Below, piece by piece: positions 35,035 through 43,701 of a stretch of DNA of 64,000 nt. The first letter of the stretch is position 1; each line of letters opens with the position of its first letter. Both the position numbers and the translations under genes were made by a program. The stretch is from Caccoplasma sp905210875 (GTDB lineage: Bacteria; Bacteroidota; Bacteroidia; Bacteroidales; UBA11471): positions 2,480,001 through 2,544,000 of the forward strand of contig OZ007034.1 of assembly GCA_963931635.1 (NCBI GenBank). The letters are read 5' to 3'. The notes beneath the pieces were generated by a model. That model had not been told where the DNA came from. It did not search any database and saw nothing but the letters and a program-made list of their open reading frames with translations.

Positions 35035-36897
35035 ATGACAGCGAATAAAGAAAAACTGTTCGGACAATTTCCGCCAGTCTCTACCGCCGAATGGAAAGAG
35101 AAGGTAATTGCCGACCTGAAAGGTGCCGACTTCGACAAAAAACTTGTATGGCGCACCAACGAAGGATTCAATGTGCAACCGATGTACCGGGCCGAAGACA
35201 TTGAAAATCTGAAAACAACAGACTCTCTACCCGGTGAATATCCTTACGTAAGAGGAACAAAATGCGACAACGAATGGCTCATACGCCAAGACATTCATGT
35301 AGAGAATTTACAAGATGCCCATCAGAAAGCACTCGATTTGTTGCAAAAAGGAATTACTTCGTTGGGTTTTCAGATAGGACAAGATCATATCTCTGTCGAA
35401 GGATTTGAAACATTGCTCGAAGACATCGACGTTGAACAGATCGAACTGAATTTCATCTCCTGCATAAAGAACGCCGTAAAAATAGGAACCGAACTCTCGG
35501 CCTATTTCAAGAAACGCGGTGCCGACCTGCAAAAGGTCAAGGGCTCCATCAGTTTCGGACCGTTTAAGCGCATCTTAAAACACGGGCGCGATTTTCCCCA
35601 ATATGCCGACATGGCCGCACAAGCTATACAGGCCGTATCGGAACTACCCCACTACCGCGTTTTGATGGTCGATGCCGTCATGCTTAACAATGCCGGCTCG
35701 TACATCACCCAGGAATTGGGATTTGCCTTGGCCTGGGGAAATGAATGGCTCGCCGCCCTCACCGAAAAAGGATTGCCTGTCGACGAAGTTGCCAAACGCA
35801 TCAAATTCAACTTTGGCATTTCGTCGAACTATTTTATGGAAATAGCGAAATTCAGAGCTGCCCGCATGTTATGGGCCCAGATTGTCTCGGCCTACCACCC
35901 GGCCTGCGATTGTGCGTCCAAGATAGAGATGCATGCACAGACTTCGCAATTCAACATGACCATTTACGACGCCTACGTCAATATGCTCCGCTCGCAGACC
36001 GAAACCATGTCGGCTGCACTGGCCGGAGTAAACTCCATCACGGTAACACCCTTTGACATCGCCTACAAACAACCCGACGACTTCTCTGAACGCATCGCCC
36101 GCAACCAGCAGCTGTTGCTCAAAGAAGAGTCGCACTTCAACAAAATCGTCGACCCGGCCGGCGGCTCCTATTATATAGAAACACTCACCGCATCGATAGC
36201 CGACGAGGCATGGAAACTCTTCCTCGAAGTCGAAGATATGGGTGGATTCTATCAGGCACTCAAAACAGGCTTTGTACAGAACACCGTCAATGCAGCCGCC
36301 GAGTCGCGCCGCACCGCCATTGCCCGCCGCAAAGAGATTCTCCTCGGCACCAACCAATATCCCAACATTCACGAGACAGCACTCGACAAGATTGCCGTCG
36401 AGACAGCACACTCCTGCGGTTGCCACCACCACGAAGAGTGCAAGCCCGAAATGCCGACACTGCAAACCGTGCGTGGAGCTGCCGACTTCGAAGCCTTGCG
36501 TCTGGCTACCGAGAAATCGGGCAAACGGCCCAAGGTATTCATGCTGACCATCGGCAACCTGGCCATGCGACTGGCCCGGTCTCAATTCTCGGGCAACTTC
36601 TTCGGCTGTGCCGGATACGAAATTATCGACAACCTCGGTTTCGATACGGTACAGGCCGGTATCGACGCCGCCACGGCAGCAAAAGCCGACATCGTCGTGC
36701 TCTGTTCGAGCGACGAAGAATACGCCACACTGGCCCCCGAGGCACACGCTCTCCTCGGCGACAAAGCCATTCTTGTGGTGGCCGGAGCACCCGAATGCAT
36801 GGAAGAGTTGAAGGCACAAGGCATCACCCGTTTCATAAACGTGCGCAGCAACGTGCTCGAAACATTGAGAGAATACAACACCTTATTGTCTATCTAA
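35035..36897 (+). CDS. mutA: Methylmalonyl-CoA mutase small (beta) subunit
   Basis: The non-catalytic partner subunit of the B12-dependent enzyme that interconverts succinyl-CoA and methylmalonyl-CoA on the route to propionate. From the ATG at 35035 it has 620 residues, the usual size. It contains the TIM-barrel mutase domain (FGISSNYFMEIAKFRAARMLWAQI near 265-290) and a C-terminal flavodoxin-like domain in which the B12-binding DxHxxG motif is missing (GNLAMRLARSQFSGNFFGCA instead), as expected for MutA. It ends 30 bases before mutB. Confidence 0.95.
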   Translation: MTANKEKLFGQFPPVSTAEWKEKVIADLKGADFDKKLVWRTNEGFNVQPMYRAEDIENLKTTDSLPGEYPYVRGTKCDNEWLIRQDIHVENLQDAHQKALDLLQKGITSLGFQIGQDHISVEGFETLLEDIDVEQIELNFISCIKNAVKIGTELSAYFKKRGADLQKVKGSISFGPFKRILKHGRDFPQYADMAAQAIQAVSELPHYRVLMVDAVMLNNAGSYITQELGFALAWGNEWLAALTEKGLPVDEVAKRIKFNFGISSNYFMEIAKFRAARMLWAQIVSAYHPACDCASKIEMHAQTSQFNMTIYDAYVNMLRSQTETMSAALAGVNSITVTPFDIAYKQPDDFSERIARNQQLLLKEESHFNKIVDPAGGSYYIETLTASIADEAWKLFLEVEDMGGFYQALKTGFVQNTVNAAAESRRTAIARRKEILLGTNQYPNIHETALDKIAVETAHSCGCHHHEECKPEMPTLQTVRGAADFEALRLATEKSGKRPKVFMLTIGNLAMRLARSQFSGNFFGCAGYEIIDNLGFDTVQAGIDAATAAKADIVVLCSSDEEYATLAPEAHALLGDKAILVVAGAPECMEELKAQGITRFINVRSNVLETLREYNTLLSI

Positions 36898-36927
36898 CCC
36901 TCGCAGGGTATCGAAAACCATGTAATT

Positions 36928-39081
36928 ATGAGACCTAATTTCAAAAATATAAATATTCGTACCGATGCCTTTGCACAGAGCGGACATGCGGAACTGAAAA
37001 ACAACAATGCCGACTGGCTGACGCCCGAGCTGATTCCGGTCAAACCCATATACACCAAAGCCGACCTCGAAGGCATGGAACACCTCAACTATGTTGCCGG
37101 TATTCCTCCCTACCTGAGAGGTCCGTACAGCGGAATGTATGCCATGCGGCCCTGGACCATACGCCAATATGCCGGATTCTCGACCGCCGAAGAATCAAAT
37201 GCATTCTACCGCCGTAACCTGGCCTCGGGACAGAAAGGACTTTCGGTCGCTTTCGACCTGCCCACCCACCGCGGCTATGATGCCGACCACGAACGGGTTG
37301 TAGGCGACGTGGGTAAAGCCGGTGTGTCGATATGCAGCGTCGAAGACATGAAGGTGCTTTTCGACAGCATACCTTTAAATAAAATGTCGGTGTCGATGAC
37401 CATGAACGGTGCCGTGCTGCCCATCATGGCCTTCTACATCAACGCCGGACTGGAACAGGGCGCCAAACTCGAAGAGATGGCCGGAACCATTCAGAACGAT
37501 ATTCTGAAAGAGTTCATGGTGCGCAACACCTATATTTATCCGCCGGAGTTCTCGATGCGCATCATCGCCGACATCTTCGAGTTCACCTCGAAATATATGC
37601 CCAAGTTCAACTCCATCTCCATATCGGGTTACCATATGCAGGAGGCCGGAGCAACCGCCGACATCGAACTGGCCTACACCCTGGCCGACGGATTGGAATA
37701 TCTCCGTGCCGGTATCAATGCCGGTATGGACATCGACTCCTTTGCTCCGCGGTTGTCGTTCTTCTGGGCCATCGGCATGAACTACTTCATGGAGATTGCC
37801 AAGATGCGCGCCGCCCGTATGTTGTGGGCCAAAATCGTCAAACAGTTCAACCCCAAGAATCCCAAGTCGATGGCCCTGCGTACCCACTCGCAGACATCGG
37901 GTTGGTCGCTTACCGAGCAAGACCCCTTCAACAATGTAGGACGCACCTGTATCGAGGCCATGGGCGCTGCACAGGGACACACCCAGTCGCTGCACACCAA
38001 CGCCCTCGACGAGGCTATCGCCCTGCCCACCGACTTCTCGGCCCGCATCGCCCGCAACACCCAGATTTACATTCAGGAAGAGACCTATGTAACCAAAGAA
38101 ATCGACCCGTGGGCAGGCTCCTACTATGTAGAAAGCCTTACCAACGAACTGGCACACAAGGCGTGGGAACACATTCAGGAAATTGAAAAACTCGGCGGTA
38201 TGGCCAAGGCCATCGAAACCGGACTGCCCAAGTTGCGCATCGAAGAGGCGGCCGCACGCACCCAGGCCCGCATCGACTCGGGCAAGCAGACCATCGTCGG
38301 TATCAACAAATACCGTCTCGAAAAGGAAGACCCCATCGATATTCTCGAAGTCGACAATACCTCGGTACGGAACCAGCAGATAGCCCGCTTGAAAGATTTG
38401 AAGGCCCATCGCGACAACGATGCCGTAAAAGCAGCTCTCGACGCCATTACCGAATGTGTGAAGACCAAACAGGGCAACCTCCTCGACCTGGCTGTGAAAG
38501 CTGCCAAAGTAAGAGCTACGCTGGGCGAGATTTCCGATGCCTGCGAGGCCGTTGTAGGAAGATACAAAGCAATCATTAGAACCATATCAGGCGTGTATTC
38601 ATCAGAAACCAAAAACGACCCCGATTTCGTTCGGGCCAAAGAGATTATCGAGAAATTTGCGCAAAAAGAGGGACGTCAGCCACGTATCATGATTGCCAAG
38701 ATGGGACAAGACGGACACGACCGCGGCGCCAAGGTTGTAGCCACCGGTTATGCCGATTGTGGATATGATGTGGATATGGGACCGCTGTTCCAGACACCAG
38801 CCGAAGCTACCCGTCAGGCCGTGGAAAACGACGTGCATGTACTGGCCGTATCGTCATTGGCTGCCGGACACAAGACTCTCATTCCGCAAGTATTTGAAGA
38901 GTTGAAAAAACTGGGCCGCGAAGATATCGTCGTGGTAGCCGGAGGCGTTATCCCCCCGCAAGATTACGACTTCCTCTACAAGACCGGTGTAGCTGCCATT
39001 TTCGGTCCCGGTACCCCCGTAGCCCGTTCGGCTTACGATGTAACCAAGATTCTCATGCAGCTTCGTGGCTGGGACGAATAA
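36928..39081 (+). CDS. mutB: Methylmalonyl-CoA mutase large (alpha) subunit
   Basis: The catalytic subunit, 717 residues. The barrel domain shows RPWTIRQYAGFSTAEESNAF and the YFMEIAKMRAARMLWA segment; the C-terminal B12-binding domain has MGQDGHDRGAKVVATGY with the cobalt-ligand histidine near residue 597. The later GGVIPPQDY and FGPGT motifs complete the cobalamin fold. In Bacteroidales this enzyme makes propionate from succinate. The chaperone MeaB and the epimerase are not in the window. A terminator follows. Confidence 0.97.
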   Translation: MRPNFKNINIRTDAFAQSGHAELKNNNADWLTPELIPVKPIYTKADLEGMEHLNYVAGIPPYLRGPYSGMYAMRPWTIRQYAGFSTAEESNAFYRRNLASGQKGLSVAFDLPTHRGYDADHERVVGDVGKAGVSICSVEDMKVLFDSIPLNKMSVSMTMNGAVLPIMAFYINAGLEQGAKLEEMAGTIQNDILKEFMVRNTYIYPPEFSMRIIADIFEFTSKYMPKFNSISISGYHMQEAGATADIELAYTLADGLEYLRAGINAGMDIDSFAPRLSFFWAIGMNYFMEIAKMRAARMLWAKIVKQFNPKNPKSMALRTHSQTSGWSLTEQDPFNNVGRTCIEAMGAAQGHTQSLHTNALDEAIALPTDFSARIARNTQIYIQEETYVTKEIDPWAGSYYVESLTNELAHKAWEHIQEIEKLGGMAKAIETGLPKLRIEEAAARTQARIDSGKQTIVGINKYRLEKEDPIDILEVDNTSVRNQQIARLKDLKAHRDNDAVKAALDAITECVKTKQGNLLDLAVKAAKVRATLGEISDACEAVVGRYKAIIRTISGVYSSETKNDPDFVRAKEIIEKFAQKEGRQPRIMIAKMGQDGHDRGAKVVATGYADCGYDVDMGPLFQTPAEATRQAVENDVHVLAVSSLAAGHKTLIPQVFEELKKLGREDIVVVAGGVIPPQDYDFLYKTGVAAIFGPGTPVARSAYDVTKILMQLRGWDE

Positions 39082-39105
39082 CCCTGCCTCACTTTGCATA
39101 TAAAG

Positions 39106-39141
39106 AAAAGGAGCGTCTCATGATGGAGGCGCTCCTTTTTA
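39106..39141. terminator. Bidirectional terminator between mutB and the GNAT gene
   Basis: A 14-bp stem with one G-T pair (39106-39119 and 39126-39139) ends in a T run on the right and has A residues on the left, serving the two converging genes. Confidence 0.8.
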
Positions 39142-39149
39142 ATTATGGA

Positions 39150-39626
39150 CTATAAAATTTTCTCCATTACATAATTGGTCAAGTAGAGCCGATTGGCTTT
39201 GGCTTTTTGTTCTCGTAACATTACAAAACCCCGCTTCTCGAAAAAAGGACGGGCGGTCATACTTACCTCCACACGTATGCGGCTTGCCTCGTATCGACGG
39301 GCCATCTTCTCTGCCTCGGTAAGCAACGCAGTTGCAACACCCATTCCCTGCCAAGCCTTGTGAACAAACATGGCATGGAGATAGCCAGAAGCATTCATGG
39401 AGGAAAATCCGATGATACCGTCTCTCCTGTGATGAGCAACAATATAGTGATGCTCCGAAAGCAGTTCTTCCCAATGCGCCACACTATCTCCACACGAAGC
39501 CCAGTCGGCCACCTCCTCTGTTGTATAATTCCGACGACAAATCGTCAGGAGGGTATCTCTAAAAAGTCGTTGCATACCTGCTATATCACTTCTAACAGCA
39601 GGCCTTATGATATAATCTGTCGGCAT
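39150..39626 (-). CDS. GNAT-family N-acetyltransferase
   Basis: A 158-residue acyl-CoA acyltransferase of the GNAT fold. The acetyl-CoA loop is visible as HKAWQGMGVATALLTEAEKMA (split: Q/RxxGxG/A pattern at QGMGVA), preceded by the IIGFSSMNASGYLHAMFV beta-strand pair. The substrate is unknown; many such proteins modify small amines or protein N-termini. It is transcribed alone, convergent with mutB. The leader is about 140 bases if the TAAATTTG at 39773-39766 is its -7 box. Confidence 0.85.
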   Translation of the reverse strand: MPTDYIIRPAVRSDIAGMQRLFRDTLLTICRRNYTTEEVADWASCGDSVAHWEELLSEHHYIVAHHRRDGIIGFSSMNASGYLHAMFVHKAWQGMGVATALLTEAEKMARRYEASRIRVEVSMTARPFFEKRGFVMLREQKAKANRLYLTNYVMEKIL

Positions 39627-39809
39627 AACATCTTTTTTCTTTCGTTTCTTATCTGCCCGAACATATTTTGGACGTTCCGCACGCTGTCACACGCCCAACG
39701 GTTTCCTATTATAATAAGAGGTTTTACCTGTGAGAGACAACCATATTTATATCTTGTCTCTTCTTCAAATTTACAAAAGAGTTTTTCACGAGACACTCCT
39801 ACTCATGAA

Positions 39810-39846
39810 AAAAGCGGATTTCCTGTCGACGAGGAAATCCGCTTTT
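39810..39846 (-). terminator. Intrinsic terminator after the zinc-ribbon gene
   Basis: Perfect 15-bp arms (39810-39824 AAAAGCGGATTTCCT and 39832-39846) with further A residues on the left, giving a T run for leftward transcripts. Confidence 0.85.
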
Positions 39847-39866
39847 CATATTTCAATAGAGAGAGT

Positions 39867-40631
39867 CTATTCTTTCACACCGGCCAACTCGGGGTCGATC
39901 ATGATGCGACCGCAATATTCGCACACGATGATTTTCTTGTGCATCTTGATATCGAGTTGTCTTTGTGGCGGAATCTTGTTGAAGCAACCACCGCAGGCAT
40001 CACGTTGGATGTAAACGACGGCCAGTCCGTTACGGGCATTTTTACGAATGCGTTTGAAAGCAGCCAACAGACGCGGCTCAACCTGCTGTTCAAGTTTCTT
40101 GGCTTTCTCACGCAATTTCTCTTCGTCCTGACGGGTTTCCGACACGATTTCATCGAGTTCTTCTTTTTTCTCCTGCAAGTCGGCCCGACGTTCAACCAAA
40201 GTATTCTGGCAGTTTTCGATGTCTTCTTTTTTTGACTTTTCCTGTGCCGTAAATTCCCGAATCCGTTTCTCGCAAAGCTCTATCGACAAATTCTGGAATT
40301 CGATTTCCTTGGTGAGGAAGTCAAACTCGCGGTTGTTCCGCACATTGTCCTGCTGTGCCGTGTACTTGTCGATAAGCGTCTGGGAATTTTTGATTTCTTC
40401 CTTCTTCTTGGCGACTTCGGCCTGCAAATTGGTAATCTCCGTCTGGAAGTTCTGTATACGAGTTTCCAAACCAGCTATCTCATCTTCAAGGTCTTGTACT
40501 TCGAGAGGAAGTTCACCCCGCAAGGTTTTGATACGGTCTATTTCCGAGAGCATCGTCTGCAACTCGTACAGCGTTTTCAACCGCTCTTCCACGGTGTATT
40601 CCTTTTCAGATTTTGTCTTATCAGTAGCCAT
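39867..40631 (-). CDS. Coiled-coil protein with C-terminal C4 zinc ribbon
   Basis: A 254-residue member of the bacterial C4-type zinc-ribbon family (formerly DUF164). Residues about 15-180 form a long charged heptad-rich coiled coil. The C-terminal ribbon has two Cys pairs: CGGCFNKIPPQ and CEYCGRIMIDPEL. The ATG at 40631 (MATDKTKSEKEY) is chosen over a GTG 16 codons upstream that overlaps nif3. Function is not established; the fold suggests nucleic-acid or protein binding. It follows nif3 by 2 bases and is last in the aspS-nif3 operon. Confidence 0.88.
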   Translation of the reverse strand: MATDKTKSEKEYTVEERLKTLYELQTMLSEIDRIKTLRGELPLEVQDLEDEIAGLETRIQNFQTEITNLQAEVAKKKEEIKNSQTLIDKYTAQQDNVRNNREFDFLTKEIEFQNLSIELCEKRIREFTAQEKSKKEDIENCQNTLVERRADLQEKKEELDEIVSETRQDEEKLREKAKKLEQQVEPRLLAAFKRIRKNARNGLAVVYIQRDACGGCFNKIPPQRQLDIKMHKKIIVCEYCGRIMIDPELAGVKE

Positions 40632-40633
40632 GC

Positions 40634-41731
40634 TTACAAATAATTTATCGGATTTGTTTCTACCATTGTATAATAGCACGCAAAGGTAGGAAATTTTTTT
40701 GTTATTATATCACAAAAAATATCTTTTGTGTATTGCTCGCTCTCATAATGTCCTATCTCGGCCAGCAGAATCGACTCTTCATTGCCGAAAAATTCATGAT
40801 ATTTTATCTCTCCGGTAACAAATGCATCGACTCCCTGTGCAACAGCCTGGGGTATGAGAAACGATCCGGCACCGCCACACAATGCGACCTGGCGTATCTT
40901 GCGTCCCGTGAGCGAAGTGTGCTTCACACAACCCGCCTTAAAGATAGACTTTACGCGCTGTAAGAAATCCATCTCGTCCATTGGGCAAAGAAGTTCGCCC
41001 ACGACTCCAGAACCGGCTCTCTCCCACTTGTTCTCGATGGGAAGCCAATCAAACGCCGGCTCCTCGTAGGGGTGTACTTGCAGCAGTGTGCGGGTAACAC
41101 GTGCCTGCAAATGGCGGGGCACCACCATTTCGATGCGGGTCTCCTTCTCTTCATGCAGCACGCCTATTTCTCCACAATAAGGCTGGGTGTTTTCACCGGC
41201 CCGGAATGTTCCGAAACCTTCACTGTTGTAACTGCAACAGTCATAGTTTCCTATCGTTCCGGCTCCCGCCGCAAAGAGGGCCCGTCTCAACTCATCGGCC
41301 TTGTCTGTGGGAACGTAAGTCACCAGTTTCAGAAGGCTGTGTGCGACAGGCAACAGCACCGAAAGGTTAAAAAGGCCCAGCATCTCGGCCATCTTGAAGT
41401 TCACGCCATTCCAGGCATTATCCATATTGGTGTGACACGAATAGATGGCAATATCGTTTTTCAACGCCTTTATCAGGGTCTTCTCTATATAATTGCTCCC
41501 GGTAAACGATTTCAACGGCTTGAACACGAGAGGGTGATGCGAGACAATGAGGTTGGTGCCTTTCGACAGGGCATCGTCGATGACTTCTTCGGTTACATCG
41601 ACACACACCAATACAGCCCGCGCCTCCATGTCGCGCGCTCCCGTGAGCAACCCCGCATTGTCGTACGACTCTTGCAACGACAGCGGAGCCACCTCTTCCA
41701 ATGCTTGTATTATATCTCCTACCGTTACCAT
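40634..41731 (-). CDS. Nif3-like dinuclear metal protein
   Basis: A 365-residue Nif3/YbgI family member with the inserted PII-like domain found in longer versions. Metal ligands are in LIVSHHPLVFKPLKSF (H66-H67 region), SCHTNMDNAWNGVN and the C-terminal EIGHYESEQY. Some relatives have been called GTP cyclohydrolase I type 2, but the true reaction is unclear for most. It sits 8 bases after aspS and 2 bases before the zinc-ribbon gene, a gene pair that is common in Bacteroidota. Confidence 0.9.
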   Translation of the reverse strand: MVTVGDIIQALEEVAPLSLQESYDNAGLLTGARDMEARAVLVCVDVTEEVIDDALSKGTNLIVSHHPLVFKPLKSFTGSNYIEKTLIKALKNDIAIYSCHTNMDNAWNGVNFKMAEMLGLFNLSVLLPVAHSLLKLVTYVPTDKADELRRALFAAGAGTIGNYDCCSYNSEGFGTFRAGENTQPYCGEIGVLHEEKETRIEMVVPRHLQARVTRTLLQVHPYEEPAFDWLPIENKWERAGSGVVGELLCPMDEMDFLQRVKSIFKAGCVKHTSLTGRKIRQVALCGGAGSFLIPQAVAQGVDAFVTGEIKYHEFFGNEESILLAEIGHYESEQYTKDIFCDIITKKFPTFACYYTMVETNPINYL

Positions 41732-41739
41732 CGTATTGG

Positions 41740-43497
41740 TTATTGGGGCAGCTCTACTTTGAGACTCAGTTCATCGAGTTGTTTGGGATCAAGCACCGAG
41801 GGGGCATCGAGCATCACATCGCGACCACTGTTGTTTTTAGGGAATGCAATACAATCGCGGATACTGTCGAGGCCGGCAAAGATGCTCACCCAACGGTCGA
41901 GGCCATAGGCCAAACCTCCGTGAGGGGGAGCTCCATATTTAAAGGCGTTCATCAGGAAGCCAAACTGCTCTTGTGCCCGTTCAGGGGTAAATCCTAAAAT
42001 CTCAAACATCTTGGCCTGTAACTGGGCATCGTGTATACGGATGGAACCGCCACCTACTTCGATACCGTTGCACACCATATCGTAGGCATCGGCACGGACG
42101 GCTTCGGGGTTGGTATCCAGCAAGGGTATATCTTCGTCTTTGGGGTGGGTAAAGGGGTGATGCATGGCCATCAGACGGTTTTCTTCGTCGCTCCACTCAA
42201 ACATGGGGAAATCGACAACCCACAGCAAGGCAAACTTGTTCTTGTCGCGCAGCCCCAGCTGGTTACCCATTTCGAGACGAAGTTCGCTCAACTGCTTACG
42301 GGTCTTCATGGCATCGTCGCCACTGAGAATAAGTATCAAATCGCCCGGTTTGGCTCCGAACGCTTCCTTCATCTTTTGCAGCACCTCCTGCGAATAGAAT
42401 TTATCGACACTCGATTTTACGGTACCGTCGGTTTCGATACGGGCATATACCATACCCTTGGCTCCGATTTGCGGACGTTTTACATACTCGGTAAGGGCGT
42501 CGAGCTGCTTGCGGGTATAGTGGGCAGCGCCTTCGGCACAGATACCACCAATGTAAACGGCATTGTCGAAGACGGCAAAACCGTATCCTTTCATGATATC
42601 CATCAGTTCGACAAACTTCATGCCAAACCGCAAATCTGGCTTGTCACTACCGTAATATTTCATGGCATCGGCCCAAGGCATACGCATGAAAGGCTCGGTC
42701 AGTTCCACACCGCGAATGACTTTAAACAAGTATTTGGCCATTCCCTCGAAGAGATTGATAACATCGTCCTGCTCGACAAACGACATTTCGCAATCGATCT
42801 GCGTAAACTCGGGCTGACGGTCGGCTCTCAAATCTTCGTCGCGGAAACATTTGGCAATCTGGAAGTAGCGGTCAAATCCCGATACCATCAACAACTGCTT
42901 CAAGGTCTGCGGACTTTGAGGCAGAGCATAGAACTGTCCGGGATTCATGCGCGAAGGCACGACAAAGTCGCGGGCACCTTCGGGTGTAGAGCCTACCAGT
43001 ATGGGGGTTTCTACCTCGATAAAACCATGCTCGTCGAGATATTTACGCACCTCAATGGTCATTTTATGGCGCAATTCCAGATTCTTGCGTACAGCCGTAC
43101 GGCGCAAGTCGAGGTAACGATACTTCATGCGAATATCGTCGCCACCATCGGTATTGTCTTCGATGGTAAAGGGGGGCGTCAACGCCGTATTGAGCACATT
43201 CAGTTCGGTAACGATAATTTCTATTTCGCCGGTGGGCATATTGGGATTCTTGCTGAATCGTTCATTTACCTTTCCGCTCACCTGAATGACATACTCGCGG
43301 CCCAAGCGATTGGCCCGATCGCACAACTCGGCATTCTCCTCTTCGTTGAAAACCAACTGTGTGATGCCGTAGCGGTCGCGCAAGTCAACAAATGTCATAC
43401 CACCCATCTTGCGGATACGCTGCACCCACCCGGCCAATGTAACAACACTGCCGGCATCGCTCAATCGCAACTCTCCGCACGTTTTTGTTCTGTACAT
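41740..43497 (-). CDS. aspS: Aspartate--tRNA ligase
   Basis: A class II aminoacyl-tRNA synthetase of 585 residues, the bacterial-type length. The N-terminal OB fold (GWVQRIRKMGGMTFVDLRDR) binds the anticodon. Class II motif 2 is FRDEDLRADRQPEFTQID and motif 3 is GLAYGLDRW. The GAD insertion domain typical of bacterial enzymes lies between them (about 290-420). It heads the aspS-nif3-zinc-ribbon operon. Confidence 0.97.
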   Translation of the reverse strand: MYRTKTCGELRLSDAGSVVTLAGWVQRIRKMGGMTFVDLRDRYGITQLVFNEEENAELCDRANRLGREYVIQVSGKVNERFSKNPNMPTGEIEIIVTELNVLNTALTPPFTIEDNTDGGDDIRMKYRYLDLRRTAVRKNLELRHKMTIEVRKYLDEHGFIEVETPILVGSTPEGARDFVVPSRMNPGQFYALPQSPQTLKQLLMVSGFDRYFQIAKCFRDEDLRADRQPEFTQIDCEMSFVEQDDVINLFEGMAKYLFKVIRGVELTEPFMRMPWADAMKYYGSDKPDLRFGMKFVELMDIMKGYGFAVFDNAVYIGGICAEGAAHYTRKQLDALTEYVKRPQIGAKGMVYARIETDGTVKSSVDKFYSQEVLQKMKEAFGAKPGDLILILSGDDAMKTRKQLSELRLEMGNQLGLRDKNKFALLWVVDFPMFEWSDEENRLMAMHHPFTHPKDEDIPLLDTNPEAVRADAYDMVCNGIEVGGGSIRIHDAQLQAKMFEILGFTPERAQEQFGFLMNAFKYGAPPHGGLAYGLDRWVSIFAGLDSIRDCIAFPKNNSGRDVMLDAPSVLDPKQLDELSLKVELPQ

Positions 43498-43576
43498 ATT
43501 TTTCTTGTTTTATTTGTCTTTGTCAAAACAAGTGCCCGGGTTTTGCCCATAGGACGAGACTCAGGCACAAGTTGCG

Positions 43577-43607
43577 CAAAGGTAATTTTTTTTACATGAA
43601 TTACCAA
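43577..43607 (-). promoter_or_regulatory. Promoter of aspS operon
   Basis: Read leftward, TTG (43607-43605) and TACCTTTG (43584-43577) are 20 bases apart, about 80 bases before the aspS ATG. Confidence 0.75.
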
Positions 43608-43701
43608 GAGCAGGGCAAAATTGTAGTCAGTTTTTCGCGCATCACCCCTTTGCCGTCACGCTGTACCGCGAGGAAAACTCACTGACCGGCACAACGCCAT
43701 G

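Noticed and set aside
42031..43599. 522-codon open frame opposite aspS
   Set aside because: Antisense shadow; composition follows the aspS codons on the other strand.
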